Assembly: GCF_022179645.1 (NCBI RefSeq)
Contig: NZ_BPRA01000030.1
Location: 1 to 39,157 of the forward strand
Reading direction: 5' to 3'
DNA length: 39,157 nucleotides
DNA from: Methylobacterium thuringiense
Lineage (GTDB): Bacteria > Pseudomonadota > Alphaproteobacteria > Rhizobiales > Beijerinckiaceae
The notes beneath the pieces were generated by a model. The model searched no databases, had not been told where the DNA came from, and saw only the letters and a program-made list of their open reading frames with translations. Position 1 is the first letter of the stretch. Each line of letters begins with the position of its first letter. Both the position numbers and the translations under genes were made by a program. Below are positions 1 through 7,691 of the stretch, one piece after another.

Positions 1-183
1 GTTTTGACACAGCCAGGGTCGCAAGTGGACCCAGAGCATGGGTTCCATCTGTCAGATTTCGACCACTAAGTCCCGGATCGCCTTCCGCTTCGCGGCCAGC
101 GTCCAGCAATGGGGTGCGCAGCCCATCCAATCAACCGGAGATCTCCAAGACGGCTTCCGGTCGATCGAAGGGTCGTCGCGCAT

Positions 184-313
184 CTCCTCGCCCTCTGGGC
201 GAGGGGGACCGCGCGCAGCGTGGTGGAGTGGGCTGCACGACGGCCGGCATTCAACGACGACAACGCCGCCCCCTCCGTCCGCTTCGCGGCCACCTCCCCC
301 AGTGGGGGAGGAG
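184..313. repeat. Dispersed nested inverted repeat, intergenic
   Basis: The left arm (from 184) and right arm (to 313) are imperfect reverse complements of about 45 nt. Each arm also folds on itself: CTCGCCC/GGGCGAG around 188-203 and CCTCCCCC/GGGGGAGG around 292-311. Read on the minus strand, the right arm gives the peptide-like string LGEVAAKRTEG, which is a recurrent artefact of such repeats in GC-rich alphaproteobacteria. No gene in 1-364 is supported. The first 60 bases, starting GTTTTGACAC, could be the edge of something cut off by the window. Confidence 0.6.
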
Positions 314-364
314 ACGCGCGAGCCATGCCGAATGAGGCAGCCGGAAACGGTATGAGATCCGCCC

Positions 365-1735
365 TCACTCCGGCAGCCGCGCCGCCTCGACGATGCGGCG
401 GGCGAGGGCCGGGTAGTCGCCGTCGAAATGGTGGCCGCCGTCGATGAGGAGCTTTCGGGTGCCGGCGAGGCTCGGGTCGCGACAGGGCGAATCCGTCTCC
501 TTCGAGCCGTGGATGCAGAGCACGCGATCGGCCGGCAGGGCGGCGAGTTGCGGCAGCACGGCGTGTTCGCCGCCGAAGCCGAGCCAGCCCTTCACGGAGA
601 CGCTGAACCCCGTGCTGCGGCCGGGCGCCAGCAGCGCGATCAGCCGGATGCGGTCGCGCAGCGCCGCCGGCAGGTAGGGCCACGCGAACGGAAACAGGTC
701 GGCGCCGAAGGAGTAGCCGAGCACCAGCACCGGCAGCGTCTTGCCGGGGTCAGCCTGCTGCAGCATCGCGGCGACGTCGGCGGCGACCGTCTTCGGGTCG
801 CGGTCGGTCCAGAAATAGCGCAGGGCGTCGAGGCCGACGACGTGGATGCCCTCGCGGGTCAGGTGCTCGCCGACGGTCTTGTCGATGTCGCGCCAGCCGC
901 CGTCGCCGGAGACGAACAGGGCGACCGCGCGCGTTTTGCCGACGGCCGGCAGGTCGACCAGCGGCAGGCCCCCGGTGCCGGCATCCTGCGCCGCGATCGC
1001 TGCGGCTGCATCGACGGCGGCGGTAACGCGGCGAGCGGGATCGGGCTCGGCGTGCCGCTCGACCGGGAAGGGGCCGGCACCGGGCGCCGTGTCCGGCGTC
1101 GCCGGCGACGCCTCGGCGCTCACGATCGTCAGCTGCGCCTGGCTCCGCTCCGGCAGCGGGTAGGCGTGGCCGCCGGCCGGGTCGGGACGTGGCGCGGTGA
1201 CGGGCGCGCCGTCGTCGCAGATCGGAAGGCGGGTGCGGAGCCCGGCGGCGGGATCGAGGGCGACGCCCCCACTCAGCGTCGCCGGCAGGGCCCGCGACAG
1301 CACGGCCTGGACGAGCGTCCCGCCCTCGCCGAGCCCGACCAGGACCGGGCGCAGGTAGCTCTGCCCGTGGAGCGTCCGCTGCGCCTCCTTGGCCAGCAGC
1401 TCGATGTCGACGATCGGCCGGGTGCAGGCCGTGGTCTCGCGGTCGAGGGCCGTCCGCCAGCGCTCGAGATCGAGCTGGAGCACGATGAAGCCGCGCGCGC
1501 GCAGCGCCTCGCCCAGCGCCTGCTCCGCAGGCCCCGTCCCGCCGGCCGCGGAGACGATCGCTGCGAGACCGAGCGGCGTGCCGGCCGGCGCCTCCACGAG
1601 GACGTCCGCGAGCTGGGCCGATGAGATCCGCTCCGGCAGGCGCGGCGGCGACCCGGATCGGGTGAGCAGAAGGCCGCCGACGACGGCGAGAGCGGCCGCC
1701 CCGGCGAACAGAGCGCGGCGGCGGCCGAACCTCAT
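365..1735 (-). CDS. acvB: AcvB/VirJ-family lysyl-phosphatidylglycerol hydrolase
   Basis: A 456-residue exported alpha/beta hydrolase. The N-terminus is a signal peptide or membrane anchor (MRFGRRRALFAGAAALAVVG). Two halves follow: an N-terminal VirJ-like domain of about 200 residues and a C-terminal hydrolase domain with nucleophile motif GYSFGAD (Ser342) and a late HHFDGD motif (His435/436). In Agrobacterium the family hydrolyses lysyl-phosphatidylglycerol made by LpiA/MprF, in the periplasm. Here its ATG overlaps the TGA of mprF in an ATGA junction (1732-1735), so the two are translationally coupled and probably co-regulated. The family assignment is firm; the substrate is inferred from homology and from the partner gene. 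Confidence 0.85.
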   Translation of the reverse strand: MRFGRRRALFAGAAALAVVGGLLLTRSGSPPRLPERISSAQLADVLVEAPAGTPLGLAAIVSAAGGTGPAEQALGEALRARGFIVLQLDLERWRTALDRETTACTRPIVDIELLAKEAQRTLHGQSYLRPVLVGLGEGGTLVQAVLSRALPATLSGGVALDPAAGLRTRLPICDDGAPVTAPRPDPAGGHAYPLPERSQAQLTIVSAEASPATPDTAPGAGPFPVERHAEPDPARRVTAAVDAAAAIAAQDAGTGGLPLVDLPAVGKTRAVALFVSGDGGWRDIDKTVGEHLTREGIHVVGLDALRYFWTDRDPKTVAADVAAMLQQADPGKTLPVLVLGYSFGADLFPFAWPYLPAALRDRIRLIALLAPGRSTGFSVSVKGWLGFGGEHAVLPQLAALPADRVLCIHGSKETDSPCRDPSLAGTRKLLIDGGHHFDGDYPALARRIVEAARLPE

Positions 1736-4392
1736 CGGCGGATCAGGCCGAGGGGCGAGCCGTTCACCAGCGTCGTCACGTCGAGCAGGGTCTTGGGCGT
1801 CTGCAGGCCGCCGGGGCAGATCAGGTAATAGGGCGTCCAGACCGGATCGAACTTGTGCTTGAAGCTGCGCAGGCCGTCGAAGCTGTAGAGGTCGGCGCCG
1901 CGCCGGTAGAGGAAGGTGCCGAAGCGGTTCCAGCGCGAGGCCAGCCGCCGGTCGACGAGGCCGGAGAGCGGCGCCGCGCCGAGGTTGAACCAGCGATAGC
2001 CCTCGGCCTTCGCCGTCAGCAGCAGGTTGGCGAAGAGCGCGTCCATGATCACCTTCGAGGCATCCGGCGCGTAGCGGATCAGGTCGATGGCGATCTCGTT
2101 GCGGTCGGCCCCGCGCAGGAGGTTGGCGAAGGCGACGATGCGGCCCTCCTTCTTCATCACGGCGACGTCGAAGCGGGCGAGGTAGGCCGGGTCGAAGGCG
2201 CCCATGGAAAAACGCTTCTCGCCGCCCTGCTTGTGCGCGAGCCAGGCACTCGAGACCTGGCGCAGCTCGTACATCGCGAGGCGCACCTGCGCCTGCGGCA
2301 CGATTTCGAAGGTCAGCCCCTCCTTCTCGGCCCGGCGCTGGCCGTAGCGCAGGTCGTGCCGGGCCGGGCCCTTCAGCGAGAAGTCGGCCAGCGGCACGCG
2401 GGCGACTTCGCCCAGCTTCAGCGCGGTGAGGCCCATGTCGAGGAACAGGGCGAGGTTGTCGGGGCCGACGCCGTAGAACACCGGCCGCGCCGCGGCGCGG
2501 TCGGCAAGCTCGCGAAAAGCCCAGGCGAGGTCCGCCTGCAACCGGGCCGGGCCCACCGGATCGCCGAGCGCCACGAGGCTGCGCCCGGCGCGGGCATACA
2601 TCACGAAGCCGTCGCCGCCGGGCGCGGTCAAGAACTCCTTGTCGCCGAGCAGCGCCATGGCGGCCGAGGCGCTGGGAGAGGCCGCGACGAGGGCGGCGAT
2701 ATCCGCCGGGATTGTGGGCTCGGCCGCCCGGCGGCGGCCGCGATGGTTCACGGCGCTGTCGAAGCCGATGGCGGCGAGCCCGATCACGAAGGCGAAGGAG
2801 ACGCGCGCCAGGGCCGGCCCGTTGCCGTCCCAGGAAATCTGCCACCACAAGGCATCGGCGCTGGCGCCATGGGTGAAGAGGAGGAAGCCGAGCCCAGCCG
2901 AGGCTGCGGTCAGCGCGCCGAGGGCGGTGAATGCCGGGCCACGGCCCGCCGTTCGGCGCAGCCACACGCGGGTGACGGTGAAGGGGTTGGCCTTCGGGCA
3001 GCGATAGAACGAGCCCCGGACCAGGGCGAGGCAGAGGGCGAGCGCGCCGAGGAGCGTCGCCTCCTCCCAATCGAGGCCCTTGCCCAGCGAGAAGCCGGCG
3101 CCGAGGACGAGCAGCATCAGCGCCGCGTTCCAGGCGCGGACCAGCCGCCGGTAGAGCCCGCGTGCGATGACCAGCAGCGCGACGCCGACGAGGCAGGACG
3201 CGAAATGCGAGGCCTCGACGAAGGGCGTCGGCACCACGTCCGCCAGCACGGCGATGCGCGAGGCGAGATCGCGGGTCGCGCCGGAGGCGAGCAGCATCAC
3301 GCCGCCCGCAAGGGCGATGGCGGCGGAGGCCGCAGGCACCATCGGTTCCGCGAAACGCAGCGCGCGTGCGATCGCCACGCGGCGGCGATGCAGCTCGACG
3401 GCGCCGAGGCCGAGGATTGCCGCGCCGAAGGGCAGCAGCATGTAGATGACGCGGTAGGCCAGAAGCGCGCCGAGCACGTCGGCCTGCGCATGGAGCCCCA
3501 GGCCCGCCAGCAGCGTCGCCTCGAAGGCGCCGAGGCCGCCGGGCGCGTGGCTCGCGATTCCGACAAGCGTCGCGGCGATGTAGGCGAGGAGGAAGGCGGG
3601 AAAGCCCGGCAGGGCGTAGGCCGGCAACAGCACGTAGAGCGTCGCCGCCGCCGCGGTGATGTCGACGACGCCTGCCGAGATCTGCAGCAGGGCCGCCCGC
3701 GAGGTCGGAAGGCGCAGGGTGAAGCCGCGCAGCCGGATCACGCGCGGCGTCGCCCCGAGCCAGGCCACCATGCCGGCCACGAGGCCGAGCACGGCCAGTC
3801 CGGCCATCGTCGCGTGCAGGGGCGTCGTGCCGCCGAGACCGTGGAAATGCTCCGGTCCGCAGACCAGCGCCAGCGCCGTCATGGTGACGAGCGACATCAG
3901 CAGCGCGAACCACGAAGCGCCGAGCACGCGCCCGACATCGGCGAGCCCGCCGCCATGGGCGCCATAGGCACGCATCCGGAAGGCGCCCTGGGTCAGGATC
4001 GGGAAGCCGAGGGCGTTGGACACGGCATAGCCGCCGGCCCCCGTCGCCAGGGCCGTGACACGCGGGATCTTGCCGGGGGCAACGGTTTCGACTGCGATCA
4101 GGTCGTAGACCGCGATGGCGGCGAAGCTCACGGCGGTCAGCAGCAGTGCCAGAGCCAGCGCCGGATCGGGAATCCGCTCGTAGGCGGCGGTGACCGAATC
4201 GAACGAGACCTGACGCAGCGTGCGCTCGATCGCGAGCGCGGCCAGAACCGTCAGGCCAAGTCCGACGGCACGCGGCAGCGCCCGTGCGAGCACCCGCCAG
4301 CCGGATCGCGCAGCCGGCACGGCGGTAGCGCCATGCTCGCCCGGTGTCGGGACGGGTGACGATGTCGAAGGAATCATCGGCGGTTGGGACAC
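1732..4392 (-). CDS. mprF: Bifunctional lysyl-phosphatidylglycerol synthase/flippase MprF (LpiA)
   Basis: An 886-residue membrane protein. Roughly residues 35-550 are a run of hydrophobic helices (flippase and linker region). Residues from about 560 to the end form the cytosolic DUF2156 aminoacyl-PG synthase domain, which uses lysyl-tRNA and phosphatidylglycerol; recognisable segments are GVGPDNLALF, FSLKGPARHDLRYGQ and FNLGAAPLSGL. The product lowers negative surface charge and protects against acid and cationic peptides. The length matches the full two-domain family. The start MSQPPMIPSTSS is the longest option, and a second Met lies five residues in. It is the first gene of a two-gene operon with acvB. 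About 317 nt separate it from the divergent gene at 4710. Confidence 0.92.
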   Translation of the reverse strand: MSQPPMIPSTSSPVPTPGEHGATAVPAARSGWRVLARALPRAVGLGLTVLAALAIERTLRQVSFDSVTAAYERIPDPALALALLLTAVSFAAIAVYDLIAVETVAPGKIPRVTALATGAGGYAVSNALGFPILTQGAFRMRAYGAHGGGLADVGRVLGASWFALLMSLVTMTALALVCGPEHFHGLGGTTPLHATMAGLAVLGLVAGMVAWLGATPRVIRLRGFTLRLPTSRAALLQISAGVVDITAAAATLYVLLPAYALPGFPAFLLAYIAATLVGIASHAPGGLGAFEATLLAGLGLHAQADVLGALLAYRVIYMLLPFGAAILGLGAVELHRRRVAIARALRFAEPMVPAASAAIALAGGVMLLASGATRDLASRIAVLADVVPTPFVEASHFASCLVGVALLVIARGLYRRLVRAWNAALMLLVLGAGFSLGKGLDWEEATLLGALALCLALVRGSFYRCPKANPFTVTRVWLRRTAGRGPAFTALGALTAASAGLGFLLFTHGASADALWWQISWDGNGPALARVSFAFVIGLAAIGFDSAVNHRGRRRAAEPTIPADIAALVAASPSASAAMALLGDKEFLTAPGGDGFVMYARAGRSLVALGDPVGPARLQADLAWAFRELADRAAARPVFYGVGPDNLALFLDMGLTALKLGEVARVPLADFSLKGPARHDLRYGQRRAEKEGLTFEIVPQAQVRLAMYELRQVSSAWLAHKQGGEKRFSMGAFDPAYLARFDVAVMKKEGRIVAFANLLRGADRNEIAIDLIRYAPDASKVIMDALFANLLLTAKAEGYRWFNLGAAPLSGLVDRRLASRWNRFGTFLYRRGADLYSFDGLRSFKHKFDPVWTPYYLICPGGLQTPKTLLDVTTLVNGSPLGLIRR

Positions 4393-4709
4393 GAATGGCG
4401 AGCCGTGGAACGACCCGAAGGAGGCCGCGGGCGCGATGTGTCGCGGCGGCCGGTTTCAGCCTTCTCAGGCATCGAGTCCGAATGTTGCGTGAATGAGGCG
4501 AAGGATCGCACGCATGCGCCGACCGAAACGCAGTCGTGTGACGCGGCTTCCGGCTCCGCGGGCCGCCGGTGTCGAGACGTCCTCGGCCGCCCTGCGGTCG
4601 GACCCGCAAAATCGACGGGCGGGGTGTCCCCATGCGGTGAAAGCGGTGCTATGAGCGCTGGTCTTCAAGCGTGCGGGGATTCTGACCCGCTCAAGGTGAG
4701 TGTCTGCCC

Positions 4710-4901
4710 ATGAACCCGCTGGTTCCGCTCGGTATCCTGTTCCTCCTGCCGCTCACCGCGATCGGCCTCGTGCTCTACACCGATACCGGCATCTCGCCCG
4801 ACCTGTTCTACGCCGCCGTGAAGACCTCGGTGATCCTGATTGTCGTCGGCGGCGCGATCTCGTTCGCCGCGAGCAAGCTCGCCGAGCGCTCGAACGGCTG
4901 A
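4710..4901 (+). CDS. Small two-helix membrane protein, unknown function
   Basis: A 63-residue protein with two predicted transmembrane helices (about residues 5-23 and 35-55) joined by a short TDTGISPDLFY loop and ending in a charged tail (SKLAERSNG). High third-position GC supports it as coding. It sits 89 nt upstream of the aminotransferase on the same strand and may share its transcript. I do not recognise a characterised family. The 4393-4709 interval upstream is non-coding as far as I can see and must hold promoters for both this gene and mprF. Confidence 0.7.
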   Translation: MNPLVPLGILFLLPLTAIGLVLYTDTGISPDLFYAAVKTSVILIVVGGAISFAASKLAERSNG

Positions 4902-4990
4902 TTTCTTGCTCGTGCGTTGTCGAGGGTCGGCTTTCTGAGAAGCCCCCCTCGGCCACGCGCGACGCGCGGGCTCAACGTTACGAGGAACGC

Positions 4991-6178
4991 ATGCTCCACG
5001 TCGTCCCCGCTTTCGACCGCATCGGCGAAGAGAACGCCTTCGCCGTCCTGGCGCGCGCCAACGCGCTGGCCTCCGAGGGCCGCGACATCGTCAATCTCGG
5101 TATCGGCCAGCCCGATATGCCGACGCCGGCCCACATCGTCGAGGCCGGCATCAAGGCCCTTCGCGATGGCCACCACGGCTACACCCCGGCCGTCGGCATC
5201 CTGCCTCTGCGCGAGGCGGTGGCCCAGGACATCTGGCGCCGCCATCAGGTGACGGTGCTGCCTGATTCGGTGATGATCGTGCCGGGCGGCAAGGTCACCA
5301 TGTTCATGGCGATCCTGATGTTCGGCGAGCCCGGCGTCGAGATCCTCTATCCGGACCCCGGTTTTCCGATCTACCGCTCGATGATCGAGTTCACCGGCGC
5401 CACGCCCGTCCCGGTGCCGATCCGCGAGGAGAACCGCTTCGCCTTCTCGGCGGAGGAGACGCTGGCGCTGATCACGCCGAAGACGCGGCTGCTCATCGTC
5501 AACTCGCCGGCCAACCCCACCGGCGGCGTCACGCCGAAATCCGAGATCGACAAGCTCGTCGCGGGCCTCGCCGCGCACCCCGACCTCGCGGTGATGTCGG
5601 ACGAGATTTACGGGACGATGACCTATGACGGCGAGGCCCACCACTCGCTGCTGAAGTACGATGAGATCCGCGACCGGCTGATCTATCTCGACGGCGCGTC
5701 CAAGACCTACGCCATGACAGGCTGGCGGCTCGGCTGGTCGGTCTGGCCGAAGAAGCTCTACGAGGCGGCGCGCAAGCTCGCGGTCAACGCGCATTCCTGC
5801 GTCAACGCCTCGACGCAATGGGCCGGCGTCGCCGCGCTCAACGGCCCGCAGGATTGCGTGGCCGAAATGGTCGCCGAGTTCGACCGGCGGCGGAAGCTCG
5901 TGGTCGACGGCCTCAACGCCCTGCCCAACGTCTCCTGCATCTCGCCGAAGGGCGCGTTCTACGCCTTCCCCAACGTCTCCAGGACCGGCTGGAAGGCGAA
6001 GAAGCTCGCCGCGGCGCTGCTGGAGGAGGCCGGTGTGGCGGTCATCGGCGGCCCGGATTTCGGCGTCTGCGCCGAGGGCTACATCCGCCTGTCCTATGCG
6101 AACTCGGCCGAGAACATTGCGCGCGCGCTGGAGCGGATGGACGCGTTCCTCTCGGAGAAGAGTGCCGACCCGGCGTGA
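4991..6178 (+). CDS. PLP-dependent class I/II aminotransferase
   Basis: A 395-residue fold-type I aminotransferase of the aspartate aminotransferase superfamily. Visible motifs are NLGIGQPDMPTP near the N-terminus, NSPANPTGG (substrate carboxylate and PLP contacts), MSDEIYGTM (Asp contacting the pyridine nitrogen) and DGASKTYAMTGWRLGW, which carries the Schiff-base lysine at about Lys238. The C-terminal arginine region is GYIRLSYANS. The chosen ATG at 4991 opens the conserved HVVPAFDRIGEENAF segment; in-frame sequence upstream lacks conservation and overlaps the 4710 gene. The exact amino donor cannot be told from sequence. The GST-like gene follows 46 nt downstream. Confidence 0.88.
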   Translation: MLHVVPAFDRIGEENAFAVLARANALASEGRDIVNLGIGQPDMPTPAHIVEAGIKALRDGHHGYTPAVGILPLREAVAQDIWRRHQVTVLPDSVMIVPGGKVTMFMAILMFGEPGVEILYPDPGFPIYRSMIEFTGATPVPVPIREENRFAFSAEETLALITPKTRLLIVNSPANPTGGVTPKSEIDKLVAGLAAHPDLAVMSDEIYGTMTYDGEAHHSLLKYDEIRDRLIYLDGASKTYAMTGWRLGWSVWPKKLYEAARKLAVNAHSCVNASTQWAGVAALNGPQDCVAEMVAEFDRRRKLVVDGLNALPNVSCISPKGAFYAFPNVSRTGWKAKKLAAALLEEAGVAVIGGPDFGVCAEGYIRLSYANSAENIARALERMDAFLSEKSADPA

Positions 6179-6224
6179 ACGGACCGGGGGCAGACGCCCC
6201 CTTCATCGCAGGAGCCGACGACGC

Positions 6225-6908
6225 ATGATCCAGTTCTACTTCAACGGATCGCCCAACCCGACGAAGGTCGCGCTGCTGCTGGAAGAACTGGGTCTGCCCT
6301 ACGAGCCGATCCCGGTCGATGCCGGCCGGGGCGCGCAGTTCGCGCCGGACTATCTTGCGATCAATCCGAACGCCAAGGTGCCGGCGATCATCGACGACGG
6401 CGTGACGGTCTTCGACAGCAACGCCATCCTGCTCTACCTCGCCGAACGAACCGGCCGCTTCCTTCCGGACGATCCCCGCGACCGCGGGCCGCTGCTGTCC
6501 TGGCTGATGTTCGTCGCCTCCGGCATCGGACCGTTCTCGGGCCAAGCCGTGCACTTCCGGCATTTCGCACCGGAGGCCGTGCCCTACGCCAAGCAACGTT
6601 ACGATTACGAGGCGCGCCGGCACTACGGCGTCCTCGACGCCCATCTCGCCCGGCATCGCACCATGGTCGGCGACACCTACACGATCGTCGACATGGGCGT
6701 GTGGGCCTGGGCGCGCATGGTGCCTTTCATTCTCGGAGACGGTGCCTGGGACTCGTTTCCGAACCTGAAGCGCCTGCACGACGAGGTCTCGGCCCGCCCG
6801 GCTGCCGCGAAGGCGCTTGCCCTGAAGGAGCGGTTCACGTTCAATCCGCCCACTGACGACGAGGGCCGCCGGCACATGTTCAAGCATCTCGGCGGGGCGG
6901 AGGCCTGA
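6225..6908 (+). CDS. Glutathione S-transferase-like protein
   Basis: A 227-residue two-domain GST. The N-terminal thioredoxin-like domain (MIQFYFNGSPNPTKVALLLEE, then NPNAKVPAIIDDG with the cis-proline, then FDSNAILLYLAE, which binds the gamma-glutamyl moiety) is followed by an all-helical C-terminal domain containing DTYTIVDMGVWAW. The pattern resembles the YfcG/Nu-like bacterial group, with Ser/Asn near the active-site turn. It likely acts as a cytosolic glutathione-dependent transferase or disulfide reductase. The ATG at 6225 is preceded by GGAG in gcaggagccg. It is probably co-transcribed with the aminotransferase. Confidence 0.85.
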   Translation: MIQFYFNGSPNPTKVALLLEELGLPYEPIPVDAGRGAQFAPDYLAINPNAKVPAIIDDGVTVFDSNAILLYLAERTGRFLPDDPRDRGPLLSWLMFVASGIGPFSGQAVHFRHFAPEAVPYAKQRYDYEARRHYGVLDAHLARHRTMVGDTYTIVDMGVWAWARMVPFILGDGAWDSFPNLKRLHDEVSARPAAAKALALKERFTFNPPTDDEGRRHMFKHLGGAEA

Positions 6909-6948
6909 CGACGACGCGGCCGAAAGGAGCGGCTGAAGGGAGGCGCCC

Positions 6949-7269
6949 GTGAGAACATCCGGCAACGCGGCCTGGAACCGCCCTTTCTGCCGCCTCGCCC
7001 ACGGAGTCGTGACCGTCAACATCGCGGTCTTCGTCGCCGCCCAGGCCTACGCCCAGTTCGCCTGGGGCCAGCGCGAACCGATCAGCACGCTCTGGTTTGC
7101 CGTCAGCGCAGGGTTGATCTTCGTCCATATCCTGACCGCCTTCGTCTGGGCGTGGATCGACGGCGAACCGATTCAATGGGACGACGATTCCATGGGTTCC
7201 GGCTCGGACATGTCGTCCGACGCGAACGATGGCGGATCCGGCGATGGCGGCGACTCGTCCGGGTCCTGA
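6949..7269 (+). CDS. Small membrane protein with acidic Gly/Ser/Asp tail
   Basis: A 106-residue protein with a GTG start at 6949, preceded by a GAAGGGAGG ribosome-binding site. Two hydrophobic helices (about residues 18-37 and 44-67) are followed by a low-complexity acidic tail rich in Gly, Ser and Asp. It lies 40 nt after the GST-like gene and just before a hairpin, so it is the last gene of this run. I do not recognise a family. Confidence 0.7.
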   Translation: MRTSGNAAWNRPFCRLAHGVVTVNIAVFVAAQAYAQFAWGQREPISTLWFAVSAGLIFVHILTAFVWAWIDGEPIQWDDDSMGSGSDMSSDANDGGSGDGGDSSGS

Positions 7270-7286
7270 ACTCCGCCGACAAAGAA

Positions 7287-7319
7287 AAAGCGCGCCTCTC
7301 GTCAAGAGAAACGCGCTTT
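7287..7319. terminator. Hairpin terminator after the 4710-7269 gene run
   Basis: The stem AAAGCGCG (7287-7294) pairs with CGCGCTTT (7312-7319), with an inner TCTC/GAGA extension. On the plus strand the stem ends in TTT without a long U-run. On the minus strand it would be followed by TTCTTT, so it may work in both directions. The remainder of 7320-7691 holds no gene I can support; two candidate regulatory sites there are listed separately. Confidence 0.65.
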
Positions 7320-7484
7320 CAGGTAGTTCTTCGTCTCAGGTAAGAACGGCACTAGCCTCTACTGGCAGCGTGACGACCAAGCTGTAGCATGGTGGCAACA
7401 ACGCACAGCACGAACGTGTCATTGATCCGTCATGTGATGATTAGGGTGTCGACCATGCGCCAGCCGGTATCGACTCACTGCCGC

Positions 7485-7504
7485 GCATCGTCGGACGACG
7501 ATGC
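7485..7504. promoter_or_regulatory. Perfect 20-nt palindrome, operator-like
   Basis: GCATCGTCG-GA-CGACGATGC is a perfect 9+2+9 inverted repeat in the intergenic region 188 nt upstream of the PBP1A start. The 2-nt centre makes a dimeric protein binding site more natural than an RNA hairpin. No known regulator can be assigned. Confidence 0.35.
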
Positions 7505-7594
7505 CGCCGGCGCGCGCAGAGGTCTCGCGCGGGAACGGCCCGCTCTCATCGCCGGCAAGTCTATGTGATTGCTGCACAAACACATTTCGAGGGT

Positions 7595-7610
7595 TAACGC
7601 TCCCTAAACC
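7595..7610. promoter_or_regulatory. Candidate CtrA-like site upstream of PBP1A
   Basis: TTAA-N7-TAAAC at 7595-7610 differs by one base from the alphaproteobacterial CtrA consensus TTAA-N7-TTAAC. It lies 82 nt before a peptidoglycan synthase gene, a plausible cell-cycle target. A single near-match could easily be chance. Confidence 0.3.
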
Positions 7611-7691
7611 CGCCGCATTTACCGTGCGGAACCGGACCGGACATGGCCTGCGCTCGCAGGCTTTTGGGGCGGGACGGATCAGATCAGGCGC

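Noticed and set aside
52-130. Minus-strand tail reading LAAKRKAIRDLVVEI before a stop, possibly a transposase end
   Set aside because: Only about 23 codons are readable, no family is recognisable and the window edge cuts the context.
1855-4359. 834-codon plus-strand open frame opposite mprF
   Set aside because: It is antisense to a well-supported MprF. Its translation is Arg/Glu/Gly-rich without domains, as expected of open shadows in GC-rich DNA.
1736-4633. Long N-terminal extension of the acvB frame
   Set aside because: The frame stays open through mprF by composition only. The signal peptide and ATGA overlap fix the acvB start at 1735.
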